Assembly (NCBI GenBank): GCA_030704615.1
Contig: JAKLZA010000198.1
Coordinates: 1 to 34,000 of the forward strand
Direction: 5' to 3'
DNA from: Takakia lepidozioides
Taxonomy: Eukaryota; Streptophyta; Takakiopsida; Takakiales; Takakiaceae
Length of the DNA: 34,000 bases
The notes under the pieces were generated by a model, which saw only the letters and a list, made by a program, of their open reading frames with translations, made no database searches and was not told the DNA's origin. Numbering within the stretch: the first letter of the stretch is position 1; the number at the start of each line of letters is the position of its first letter. The position numbers and the translations under genes are program-made. Shown piece after piece: positions 1 through 9,164 of this stretch.

Positions 1-730
1 GGGTGGGTGGATAGGTGACTGGCCGTCTAGGTGAGTGTTCGGCTAACTGGATGAGCGTCTCCGCACAATCGGCGGGCGGCAGGTTTATCAGAGATATACG
101 GCTGTGAATTGATAGTATGAGAGGGATCATTGGATGTGCGTGGGTGTGGGGGCGGGCGCGGATGAATATATGTAGATTGGGGGGTAGTTGTGGTGGCCAC
201 CATAGATAAATAACTGCGGATTGGGGTAGCTGGGATAGCATCCGCCGATGGGTATCGGCGGGTGTGGGTATTAGTGCAGGGATGAAGCGGGGGTTGGATA
301 TGGCCAGGGGGTGGCCACGGGGCTGCCTATGGATGAGCGTGGCTATGGGGATGAAATGTGGACTAGTGGGTAATAATACAGGGGCTATTGTACCCATGTA
401 GAGCAGGTGGATAAGGTAAGAAGCCCAGGATAATGAGGGGGATTCAGAGGCTTGCGGGCCTATACTAGTTATATGTGAGGGGTATGTGGAGAAATGTGGG
501 CTGGGAGGGGCATGTATGTGTATGGTAATATAAGTGGATAGGTGACTGGCCGGCTGGATGAATGTCCGACTGGCAGGATGAAAGTCAACACGCAGCTCAC
601 GGGCAGCGGTTTCCCATGAGGGACATGTTGTGGTATTATTAGAGATAGTCAGCTGTGATCTGGTAGTATCCGATGTGGGGCGTGGGTTTGCATGATGAGA
701 GGGACCGTTGGATGTGCATGGGTGTGGGAT
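1..730. repeat. Degenerate G-rich direct repeat, unit about 535 bp
   Basis: The stretch at about 5-152 recurs in diverged form at about 533-727. Both copies start with a GGATAGGTGACTGGCCG block. Both then carry a run of GGATGA/GACTGG motifs, a TAGAGATA-like block with CTGTGA, and end in GAGGGA..TTGGATGTG.ATGGGTGTGGG. The copies differ by many indels. The region is strongly G-rich on the plus strand and no coding frame stands out. It is probably an old tandem or transposon-derived duplication; its class is not recognisable. Confidence 0.6.
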
Positions 731-1210
731 GGGTATTGTGGGTTTTTGATTATTTTGGTGGAGGGTTTTTTAAGGTGGTAGGTGGGCCAAGTGTCAGATA
801 TTGGAATAGGGGGGGTAGCGGGGTAAGTGGCGTGGCGATTGGTACAGGTGTGGGAATGGTGTAAATGGCTAGCATCCCAGCGGTGAGCCGTATGAGCAGT
901 TGGTTTGAGGGACGGCTGCTGGAGCTAACAGATTGTAAAAGAGATGAGCAGCGCCTGGATAGTGCAGGCGCATGGGGTGTGGGCTTAGCTGTTGGTGGGA
1001 GAAAAGCAAACACTGAGAGAGGCGCTTGGGAGCGTAGGATGCATCGTGATATTGCAATAACACAGGGGTGGTTACAGTCAAGCCGCAGCTTGCAAAGAGA
1101 AAGAGAAGTAGGTAGATAGCCAGAGAGGAGGGCAGTTGGGTGTGAGGGAAAGACTCTAGAGAACTCCCAACGGTCACTTGTGTAGCCCGGGGGCCACATT
1201 AGTGTTTTAC
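731..1210. other. No supported gene
   Basis: Open frames on both strands are short, low in complexity and lack a recognisable motif. The minus-strand reading may be the 3' untranslated continuation of the decayed gene that ends near 1211. Nothing else is supported here. Confidence 0.5.
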
Positions 1211-3428
1211 GCATTGGTCGTGTTGTCAATTGCGGTGATGGTGGCCAGGGCCTGGTCATTGGCAGCATGAAGGATGGCAGGCAGCTGCTGTTTGGTTGTT
1301 TGGAAGCAGGCATGGCTGCAAGAAATCTCGTGTGTCGAATTTAGGAGGCCGTCGTGTTGGAGCTCGATGAGGGCTGCAGGCCAGTATCCCCCTGTTTGTG
1401 GGGTTGGTATGTTGTTGGAGTCAACTTGTCGGCAGGGTGATTGGTCATGCTTGGGGAAAGCGGGAGCTTCTCAAGGACCAAGTTAGCATGAGCGTAGAAG
1501 TGGGCCAGGTTGGCCCCTAGATTTTTGGTAATTGATTCTTGCAGCGAAACCGAGTACGCATGGTGTTCCGCCTGTTGGGCGGCCAAGGTAGAAGCAACCC
1601 GCTTTCCATGGCTGCTAGATCACCCTGTATATCCGTCTTGATTGAAATGGCATGGTGCGCCAGTTTCCTGTCGATTTCGCTCATCATAGAGGCAAGCCCT
1701 GCAGCCGATCCAGAGTCGGTCTGGATGTTGAGGGAGTTAACTGTGTCAGCCAAAGCTTGATTTATGTTGGCACACGGAGACGCTTCAGAATGTCGTTAGC
1801 TGGGGGGGTAGAACCATTCAGGCTATGAGTGTGTGGTTCGAAGTTGACGTATTTGTCGATGACGAGGATATGCAGTTTGTGGCACCACTGAGCATAGATA
1901 CTGGGGTTCTTACAGGTGAGGAGTGCCATGCCTGAGTGTTTGAACTTCTCTGTCGGGGCTACTCCGCTGAAGTAGATTTGTGCAAGGTTGTCTTTGACAA
2001 AGACACCTCTAAGAGCATCCTCTGTCGCAGCTTGAGTGTGCAGCTGGTTAAGGTTCTTGACTATCAATGTGAGCGCATCACGTTCCGCTACAACTTCCTG
2101 CGGTGTTTGCGGTGAGGCCAGTCACATTGGTACGGCGGGAGCGGAGCTGCGGTTTTAAGAGAGCGTGTTCGATTCTGACTCCTTGTGACAACATCCTTTT
2201 CTTAGAGTCCACGGAAGCCAGGTAGATAAAACAAAACTTAGTATCAGGTCTTGATTTTTGGACGTACATAATCTCAAACTCGTCTCCATGCAGGAATGTT
2301 TCCATGATGAAGTGCATTGCGAGTTTATGGTCGACGGTGCCCTGTAAGATTTCATTGGATAGATACAACGAAAGGTATTCGGTGGAGGCGTTAAGCTCCA
2401 ATGCCTTCTCTACTTTTGCATTGGTATCCCGGAAGCCATTTCCATAACAAAGGCTCGGTTGCCTTTCAGGAGAGCAATACCGTCAATGGCAGGGTTCAGT
2501 AATTCCACTTTTAGCAGGCCTAACCACTATTTTCTCCCGTGCTTGGTGAAGGCAATGGTTGGTGAGTAGAGGACCTTACCCAAGGGGATGTCCATGTCGT
2601 CGAACCTCGTTTTTGCACGGTACAGAGCTGCTCCTTGGGCATATCGGTGTCGCTATCAAATCGAATCATGATGTGGTGAGGTGTGGCGGATAATCCAGAA
2701 TCTGGTGGGGAACATGGGGGAATGTTTTGTAGCAGTACCTTAAGTCGTGAATTTCTGAGTCTTGAAGGCCAAGCTTACGGAGTTCTGTCGTTGGGCGCGT
2801 CTCCTTAACGTAGGGCAGCCCTATTGTCAAGTGCGTGCTTCTCGAGCGCAAGGTATCCCATCCAAAGCTGTGGAGAAGTCAGGGCACTAGAGATTGCCCG
2901 TTGAGGGGATGAGTCATGCAAGTCGTTGCCCCTTGACTTTTTGGAATCGGAGTGCGAGCTCCCTGCCGTACTGTTGAATGCACTAGAGGGGCGTTTGAGG
3001 CCCAGGCTAGCTGCCTTCAGCCCCGTTGGTGATGTGAGCTGTGCTGGCTTCGAGAGTCCGCTAGGGATTGGTGGGCCGTGTAGGCCCAGGTAAGCCTTAG
3101 AGGTAGCTTCGAGCCTTGGTGAGATGGTGCATGACCGTTGGGAGTGGCTTCCTTATGTTGTGTAGAGTGAGTTTGGTACGCTTGGTCATTCGCAAAGAAC
3201 TCCTCGTCAGATAGATGCATGTCACTGATGTCGGCGTCTTCCTCAGTGAGAGTCGTTGAGATCGCACCAACCTGGTGGTGATCCATTTTGACATAGAGTT
3301 TTTTGAACTAAGAGGGAGATGGTGGCATGCCTCTTGCTAAGCGATGATTTGTCTATGGATCGACTATGTTTGCGGATGCAACCTGCTCTTTTTTGTATGC
3401 TACCAGACTTAGAACTTGACAAAGACAT
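1211..3428 (-). pseudogene. Decayed retroelement ORF1/gag-like gene
   Basis: Coding-like protein can be followed on the minus strand from an ATG at 3428 (Ser/Lys-rich start) to a stop near 1211, but it changes frame repeatedly. In order the pieces are: an acidic part (about 3286-3170), a part ending in a Tyr-Cys-Tyr segment (2851-2666), a stretch with RFDDMDIPLGKVLYSP (about 2620-2560), a piece with YLASVDSKKRML (2401-2160), a piece with LTLIVKNLNQ and later KYVNFEPH..SLNG (2067-1800), and a helical part (1753-1260). The NL....A.E.ALR.VF..DN..IYF pattern followed by a hydrophobic segment resembles an RNA-recognition fold, which suggests a retroelement nucleic-acid-binding protein. No reverse transcriptase is visible, and the family call is an inference. 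At least four frameshifts or stops make it non-functional as read. Confidence 0.45.
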
Positions 3429-3840
3429 GCGTGACCACGCCCACAGAGGGTGGGGAGGGGAAAGAATAGCTATATAGCGGGTGATGGCAGCGGCGCATGC
3501 AGAAGAGATGTATTTGGGACTCTCTGTGTTTCATTTTATAGGACGAGTGTTGATGTGGGTGTCATGTAGACAGGCGATTAGCATTAGTGGATAGTTAGTG
3601 GTGTTGGGAGGTGGCTTTTGCTGTAGGGCCAGCTTGAGCGGTGGAGGAGAGTAAGTATGGCCGCTGGCAGTTTACTGCCTGGCGGCAGTTGTAATGGATT
3701 GGCTTGGTGGAAGCGATTATGAGGCTTGCGCCATGTGGGAGATGGGCACCGTTAGCAGAGCTTGGCAGGGGGAGCGATAATTGTACGAGGAGGTGGATTG
3801 GCTAGTTAATGGATAGTGCTAGTAAATCTGGTTTGAGAAA
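3429..3840. other. No gene seen
   Basis: Mixed-composition DNA with no ORF of note. It may hold the 5' region of the minus-strand ORF1-like remnant. No promoter element is clear. Confidence 0.4.
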
Positions 3841-4275
3841 GTGATGGCACCTGATGGAATGGTGGGGACTGCGCATGCTGGTTTTGGGTTTAGATGTGAT
3901 GTTCGGCGTTTCCACCCTGGGGACTATGTGTATTTGCAGCAGACAACGCCTACGACCTTGGATGTCACAACAGGATGTGTGATTCTAAGGGTCAGGGAGG
4001 TGTTACCTTCAGGAGTGTTGATTCTGGAGGGTCGAGATGACATGCTATGGAAGGACCATGTGCACAATTGTGCACCATGTCACATTCCACATGTGGATGG
4101 GAAGATAAATCCCAACCTTGCAGTGATACCTGCAAGTTTGCATTGCATGCTATTTGGGTATGCTAGTGGTGCCGTGTGTGATCCATGCTCAAGAGGTTGA
4201 CACATGGGATGCTTGACACCACCTCTTGAGAGGGCCCCTGATGGAGATTGATTATGTCCACACTGCTTGGGATAG
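3841..4275 (+). pseudogene. Retrotransposon polyprotein C-terminus with PHD-like finger
   Basis: One frame runs through the region. It begins with a chromo/SH3-like tail (RFHPGDYVYLQQ, then LRVREVLPSGVLILEG, then NCAPCHIP), the kind found after integrase in LTR retrotransposon polyproteins. It continues into a PHD-like zinc finger with the pattern C.., CDPC, H..C and CPHC. Two TGA codons (4198-4200 and 4249-4251) stand exactly where the conserved Trp codons of a PHD finger are expected, just before the His and before the last Cys pair. One Cys of the first pair reads Phe. No protease, reverse transcriptase, RNase H or integrase lies upstream, so this is only a 3' fragment. The frame closes with TAG at 4273-4275. 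Confidence 0.7.
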
Positions 4276-4525
4276 TGACAGTGGATATGACTAGTGGCAG
4301 TTAATAAGACATGCGGGGCCGAGCTCATAGGAGTCAATACACGAGATCCCAGGCTCAAGTTCACAGGTTGCAAGACGGCGACTAACGATGGGGCAACTCT
4401 TGCACCCGGCCTCTTGATCTATCGAGTTTGAGTGTAGTAGGGACAGTGGTGGAGGACTTAGTGAGGCTATGGCCACTATCACATCTTGGACTTAGAGGGA
4501 TCTAAGCGCCAGCTAGGGGGGCGAT
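4276..4525. other. Unassigned tail of the retrotransposon fragment
   Basis: Probably 3' sequence of the retrotransposon remnant. It already contains scattered CTAGTGG motifs. No coding region is supported. Confidence 0.35.
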
Positions 4526-4675
4526 TGTGATGGACTAGTGGCAGCCTGGTGGTGGACTAGTGGTTGCACTAGTGACAGGACTAGTGGTGGCTAGTGGCAG
4601 CCTAGTGGTGGACTAGTGGTTGCACTAGTGGCAGCCTAGTGGTGTACTAGTGGCGAACTAGTGATAGACTAGTGT
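4526..4675 (+). repeat. CTAGTGG minisatellite
   Basis: The core CTAGTGG(C/T) repeats about ten times in composite units such as GACTAGTGGTTGCACTAGTG and GGCAGCCTAGTGGTGGACTA. Two long units of about 60 bp are nearly identical. This is a short tandem array next to the retrotransposon tail. Confidence 0.8.
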
Positions 4676-4762
4676 TTGGTGTGCACATGTGTTGTGTTTT
4701 TGGACAGCGATATAGTTGTGTAGCGATATATATATGCACGACAAGGTCCATAGAGTTGTCTT

Positions 4763-5002
4763 TTGTTTTGTGAAGTTTTGTTGGCTCCTCCCTCAAGAGT
4801 AGACCACGCATCAATTTTGAAAAAGTGGGATGATCCTGATATATGTACACCAGAACTTACCTACAACGAGGATATAGCACCCTCGGATAAGCCATATGTT
4901 GTAGATATACCTGCCCTAATGAAAATTAATATGAAGGAGCTCCATAAACGTGTACTTAATGAGGTGTGTACCACATTAATTGCAGTCAAGAGCAAAATGT
5001 GA
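4763..5002 (+). CDS. Unrecognised short ORF, 79 aa
   Basis: An uninterrupted frame with protein-like composition (many Lys, Asp, Glu and Pro) and a segment KKWDDPDICTPELTYNEDIA. After the stop the frame stays plausible for another 15 codons (GVRIPLKELFEHVNN). I do not recognise it. It could be a decayed exon or chance; no start context, splice sites or neighbours support a function. Confidence 0.2.
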   Translation: MFCEVLLAPPSRVDHASILKKWDDPDICTPELTYNEDIAPSDKPYVVDIPALMKINMKELHKRVLNEVCTTLIAVKSKM

Positions 5003-5120
5003 GGAGTTCGAATCCCTCTAAAAGAACTTTTTGAACATGTAAACAACTAGGATGAAAAGAGGAAATGCACATTAATAGCACATTAATAGCAGTCAAGATC
5101 ATTCAATTTGATGCAGGAGA

Positions 5121-5121
<1 letters not shown>

Positions 5122-5161
<40 letters not shown>
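5122..5161. repeat. (TA)20 microsatellite
   Basis: An uninterrupted run of TA dinucleotides, about 40 bp. It probably varies in length between individuals or assemblies. Confidence 0.97.
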
Positions 5162-5164
<3 letters not shown>

Positions 5165-6340
5165 ATGTTCCTCATTCTAATGAAATGTAAAATGGACCTT
5201 CATGGCTAAATGTAAGGTTATTTTTTTCTTACCCATCCTTCTATTAATAAAGTCTTCAGGGCTATAATCCCAATGTTCTTCTTTTTAAAAAAAAAAAAAT
5301 AAAAAATTGACGACTAAAAAACGAAACGTGATAAGTGTACTGTCATGGATGAAAGTCGGAACCCTAAGTTGGAAACGAAAGTTACTGGTCAGCGTAGAAG
5401 GGTGATGACAAGGGCTCCCCCTCCTCCTCTTTGTCTTGCAAGTGTTTTGCTTCTACATCGTGTCTTCAGATCGGTGGTCACTGTCTTTTGAGAGTTGGTG
5501 TGGGCCGCAACTATGACAGGTATTTGTTGGTGCGAATGATCGGAGGGTGAATGGCGATTACCATGCGCTCCTCGCATTCTTAGCATATGGTGGAGGAAAG
5601 GGTAATGGCGTGGGAGCCTATCTGGGAGTAGTAGCACTAATTACAAAGTTTCAAGTGTCAAAATCCTAGAGAAATGGACCAGCCAGATTGAGAAGTTACT
5701 GCCAGGTACCTCTGCTGGAAAAGTTTGCTGCCTACTTCCAACTTTCTTTCCTGCTTCACAAAGGTCATGCATTCAAATCTGCCTTTGCAAAACTAGCAGT
5801 AGCCAAAGTAGGTCCCCATTCTTTTTCCCACATAGCCTAGTGTTGTTCAGTCTGACGCCATGCAATCTGCGCTTGTCAATGAGGAAAGGTCCCCTTTGGT
5901 TGGAGCCAGAGAGAGAGTGAGACATAATTCACCATGAAGAGAGTCTTGAATAACCATTTGGATAGAACTACACATAGGGGTCTCGAGCAGGTATTTAAGG
6001 TAGAATTCACAATATATGGGCATCCTCATAGACTGTAAAGTGTTATAATCTTACCTTACAGGAATCATTGTTGTCGCTTGTTAGGGTTTGATTGGGAGAG
6101 TATGTAAGTGCAGACAGTTTTCTCATGTCTGCAAAATAATTCCATATCCAGCTCTGTGATTTCAGACAAGAACTATGTGGTGTGTTGGTAATGGAAGTTG
6201 TCATTTGGGGGAACAGCCTGAAGATTTACAATTCGCTTGTGGAGAGATATTTGTGTCACAAACAACACTTGGGTACAAGTTAAAAAGAGTAGATCACTTC
6301 GCCTAAAACCACCTGAAGTGTCCATGTAGGACTCTATTTC
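5162..6340. other. AT-rich DNA without a supported gene
   Basis: Holds T- and A-runs (5221-5230, 5284-5310) and short ORFs on both strands without recognisable motifs. It may be intergenic DNA or worn-out transposon sequence; I see no splice-bounded coding exon. Confidence 0.5.
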
Positions 6341-6560
6341 AGTATCTATTTCAGTATTTCAATATTTCAATATTTCAATCAAGATTTTCAGCAAGCATTT
6401 CAGTATTTCAGCGAGTTCTTCAACGAGTATTTTAGTATTTGAGCGAGTTCTTCAGTAAGTATTTCAGCCAGTTGTTCAGCAAGTATATTAATATTTCAGT
6501 CAGTTCTTCAACAAGTATTTTCATATTTCAGTGACAAGCATTTCAATATTTTTAATAACT
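6341..6560 (+). repeat. TATTTCAG minisatellite
   Basis: The units TATTTCAG and AGTTCTTCAGCAAG alternate about ten times with point changes, for example CAGCGAGTTCTTCAACGAG and CAGCCAGTTGTTCAGCAAG. This is AT-rich tandem DNA and ends in an AT-rich non-coding stretch up to about 6735. Confidence 0.85.
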
Positions 6561-6735
6561 AGTAAATTCGAAGATCAGTTTTGTGATATCATACATCAAT
6601 ATTTAATTCGCACATCAATAAAGTCCTGCCAGACCCACCTAATGCTTATTTTCCCAGAATTAGTGATTTTTCAGCTTGGGAAATTAATTTAAATTCGGTT
6701 TTCTGCTTAGAAAATGCCTCTCATTTTACAATAAT

Positions 6736-7060
6736 TGGGACGTTATGGCCACGCGCGAGCTTACCGGTGGGCCCCGCACGACGCCCCCCCCGGACCCCCC
6801 AGCCCGCCGCTGCGCGGTCGTCCACCTGCTGCCGCGGCCCCGCACCGCGCTCCGCCGCGCCTCCAAGTCCGGCGCAGCCAGTCCGCCCGCCAGTCCGCTG
6901 CCCGTGAGTCCGGTTCCCCTCAGTCCGCCAAACCGACAGTCTGCCGGCCAGTCTGCTGTGCACGCCAGTCCGCTATGCCAGTCCCCGCAAGTCCACCCAA
7001 CAGTCCGCTGTGCCTGTCTGCTGCCCCCAGTCTGCCAGTCCACGCCGGCCGAAGGATTTG
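6736..7060 (+). repeat. GC-rich block with CAGTCCGC repeats
   Basis: Base composition changes abruptly from AT-rich to very GC-rich at about 6745. From about 6868 the motif CAGTCCGC/CAGTCTGC recurs about ten times with irregular spacers. Long open frames on both strands here follow from GC richness and have no domain. This is the first member of the CAGTCTG repeat family that runs on to about 18 kb. Confidence 0.75.
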
Positions 7061-7800
7061 GATCGTCCATTTTGAGAAACCCATCCGCACCATCCATGTT
7101 TAGGGCATGGAAGATCGTAACACCCTGCCACGGAACACTCGTTTTGTTGTCTCGTTCTTGCGGCTCTTTGTTGTCCAATGTTGCGGAGGTGATTTTGCAC
7201 GTATGCGGTTGTTGTTCTTGTTTATGGCGATTTTAATGACGATGAAGGGTGTGCCTGAACATGAGAGGGCTGGCGGGGCTCTACAGCCACCATCGTGCAT
7301 ATGCTTCCACTATTTTCGCCTTCGTTTTGTGCTGACGTGCTTATTTTTTAGGACGATATGTGGAAAAATTGCATGCGTTTACGGTTTGTGGTGTGTCTCC
7401 GAGTCCGAGCTCCTTCGTATGGAGCAGGAAACCATTGGTAACACGATAGCGGAAATCGCGGAAGCATATGCACGTGGGGGCATGTATACATTGCAGAATT
7501 TATGTTCCACGATGAGACTGTTCAGGGGAGGACGTCTCTGCCACCACATGTCTGGGAACTGCGGAGTGTGAACGGAACAGGATCCAGTCCAAAGGTCCTC
7601 AAACATCCAGATGCACCTCCTGAAACATCACATCTCAACCACAACCGTCTCCTTGAAAACTGGACAATGGGAAAGGAGACGTAGCTTGAGAGATGTAGAT
7701 TCACGTTGCTTGTGGATGTTCGAGGTCCTTACGACTGCAAATGCGCGTGGATCAACAGGCTCTTCGACTGCGTCTTTGTCAGTTTTTCTCTAAGCAGTGT
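7061..7800 (+). pseudogene. Unrecognised coding remnant
   Basis: After a splice-acceptor-like TTATTTTTTAG at about 7344-7354, the frame is open and protein-like: MEQETIGNTIAEIAEAYARG at about 7420-7480, then in a shifted frame FHDETVQGRTSLPPHVWELR at 7503-7563, running on to a TAG at about 7684. The pieces need one frameshift near 7510. I recognise no family. Position and texture suggest a transposon-derived remnant upstream of the Ulp1-like gene. Function unknown. Confidence 0.25.
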
Positions 7801-7879
7801 GTTGTGCCATGAGTATGGGCATATGCAAGTCTGCTGGACGGATGAAATGCAACCACGGCATGACGGCGACGCCAAGCGT

Positions 7880-8815
7880 GGTTCTGATGGGATATCAGTC
7901 TGGTTTGCTGGACTGTTGGTCTGTAAGGATACAAGTCTGGTGTGGCGTGAGTCTGTTCTTCACTGGACTACTGGGCCGTCACTGCCTGCCGAATTCCGAA
8001 GTGTCTTCTCTCGTCTTATCCCCGAAGTCTCTTATCTCGTCGGTCTGTTGAACCGTTGGTCAGCTGGAAGTCCGTCTCTTCGGATATGAGTCCGTTTAAC
8101 TACTACCTTTTAATTATCTGCATTGTCGTGAGTCTGCTAAGCCGTCGAACTGCTGGTCTGTCCGTCTCTTCTGATATCAATCAGCTGGACTGTCACAAAG
8201 TCAGTCTACTGTGGCGCAAGTCTGTTTGCACTAGGTCTGTTGAGCCGTGATTATTATCACGTGTAAGTCTGCTGGACGCGGTTTACGATTTACTCCCGTA
8301 TCACCCGGCCGCCTAGGGGATACTTTGTCTTTTGGGATATTAGTTTGTTAGAAATCAGTCTGTTGTCGCGCAAATTACTCTGCGCCAGTCTCTTCGTCAG
8401 TCTGTTGAACCTTCCGTCTGCTGGACTGTCCGTGTAGTGGCATACGAGTCTGTTGTTGCGCAAGTTTGTTTGCAGTGGGTCTGTTCGGCCGTTATGTCAT
8501 TAGGTTTAAGTATGTTGGACGCAATAAATGCAGCGACGGCGGTAAAGAGGCCCAGTCACGTCGCGGCACGTCATCAGACTCCGCACTCGCCTTAGTCTCT
8601 TCGTCAGTCCGCTTAACCTCAGTCGTCAGTCTGTCCTTGCGGTGGCATATGAGTCTGTTGTGGAGGGTACTGGGTCTGCTCGGCCGTCTTTGTCATCAGG
8701 AGTAAGTCTGCTGGACTTGATGAATGCGACGACGACAGACTAACGATAGTCCCACTCATCCCGTCTGCTGGACTGTCCGTGCAGTGGCATACCGCTAGCA
8801 CGTGTGAGGGGTCTG
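7880..8815 (+). repeat. Dispersed CAGTCTGCTGG repeats
   Basis: The motif AGTCTG(C/T)TGGAC, with partners GTCTGTTGAGCCGT and GTCTCTTCGTCAGT, recurs about 25 times in irregular order, always in the CAGTCTG orientation on the plus strand. Larger blocks also recur: GGCATACGAGTCTGTTGT at about 8440 and GGCATATGAGTCTGTTGT at about 8642. No coding function is supported. Confidence 0.8.
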
Positions 8816-8819
8816 CAAC

Positions 8820-8826
8820 TATTTAA
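8820..8826 (+). promoter_or_regulatory. Candidate TATA box of the Ulp1-like gene
   Basis: TATTTAA lies immediately after the repeat-rich block and about 345 bp before the proposed ATG at 9165. It precedes a pyrimidine-rich leader that contains an intron, which suits a 5' untranslated region starting around 8850. Motif and position only. Confidence 0.35.
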
Positions 8827-9039
8827 TGCGATGGGCCAAAAAAAGGGCGCCAGTGAAATCTCGCCACGTCACTCCCGCACATGCAGGGTCCACTTCCCTG
8901 GACTTCTTTCGCACTGTTTTGTTTAGGGCCCGTCCACCTCCCATTGGTGCGAGCCCGCTTTCATTTGTGCGTGTTAGGTTTTCGAGGCACGACAGTCGCG
9001 TGAGCACCGAATCGTCGCAACAACCGTCGCCTGTTGCCG

Positions 9040-9162
9040 GTGAGCTTTCCTCTTTGTGCTTTGTGCTTTGGTTTCTTTCCATTCTCTTTTCCGCTCTTCT
9101 CTGCTTTCTTATTCTTAGTCTCTATCGCTCATTGCCGCTGCATCTCTTGTCTGATTCTGCAG
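9040..9162 (+). other. Leader intron of the Ulp1-like gene
   Basis: The donor is CCG|GTGAGC at 9040, and the acceptor TCTGATTCTGCAG ends at 9162 after a strongly pyrimidine-rich tract. The next exon opens with CCATGG, so the splice places the start codon (9165) two bases into the exon in a good Kozak context. The intron is 123 bp. Confidence 0.6.
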
Positions 9163-9164
9163 CC

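Noticed and set aside
4080-4482. Minus-strand ORFs opposite the retrotransposon tail
   Set aside because: Antisense shadows with no domain and no splice signals.
5001-5018. GTTCGAATCCCTC resembling a tRNA T-arm (B box)
   Set aside because: No acceptor, D-arm or anticodon arm can be folded upstream at the proper distance on this strand.
6721-7236. Overlapping 120-160 aa ORFs in GC-rich DNA
   Set aside because: Pro/Ala/Arg-rich readings on both strands, caused by high GC and CAGTCCGC repeats; no domain or splice context.
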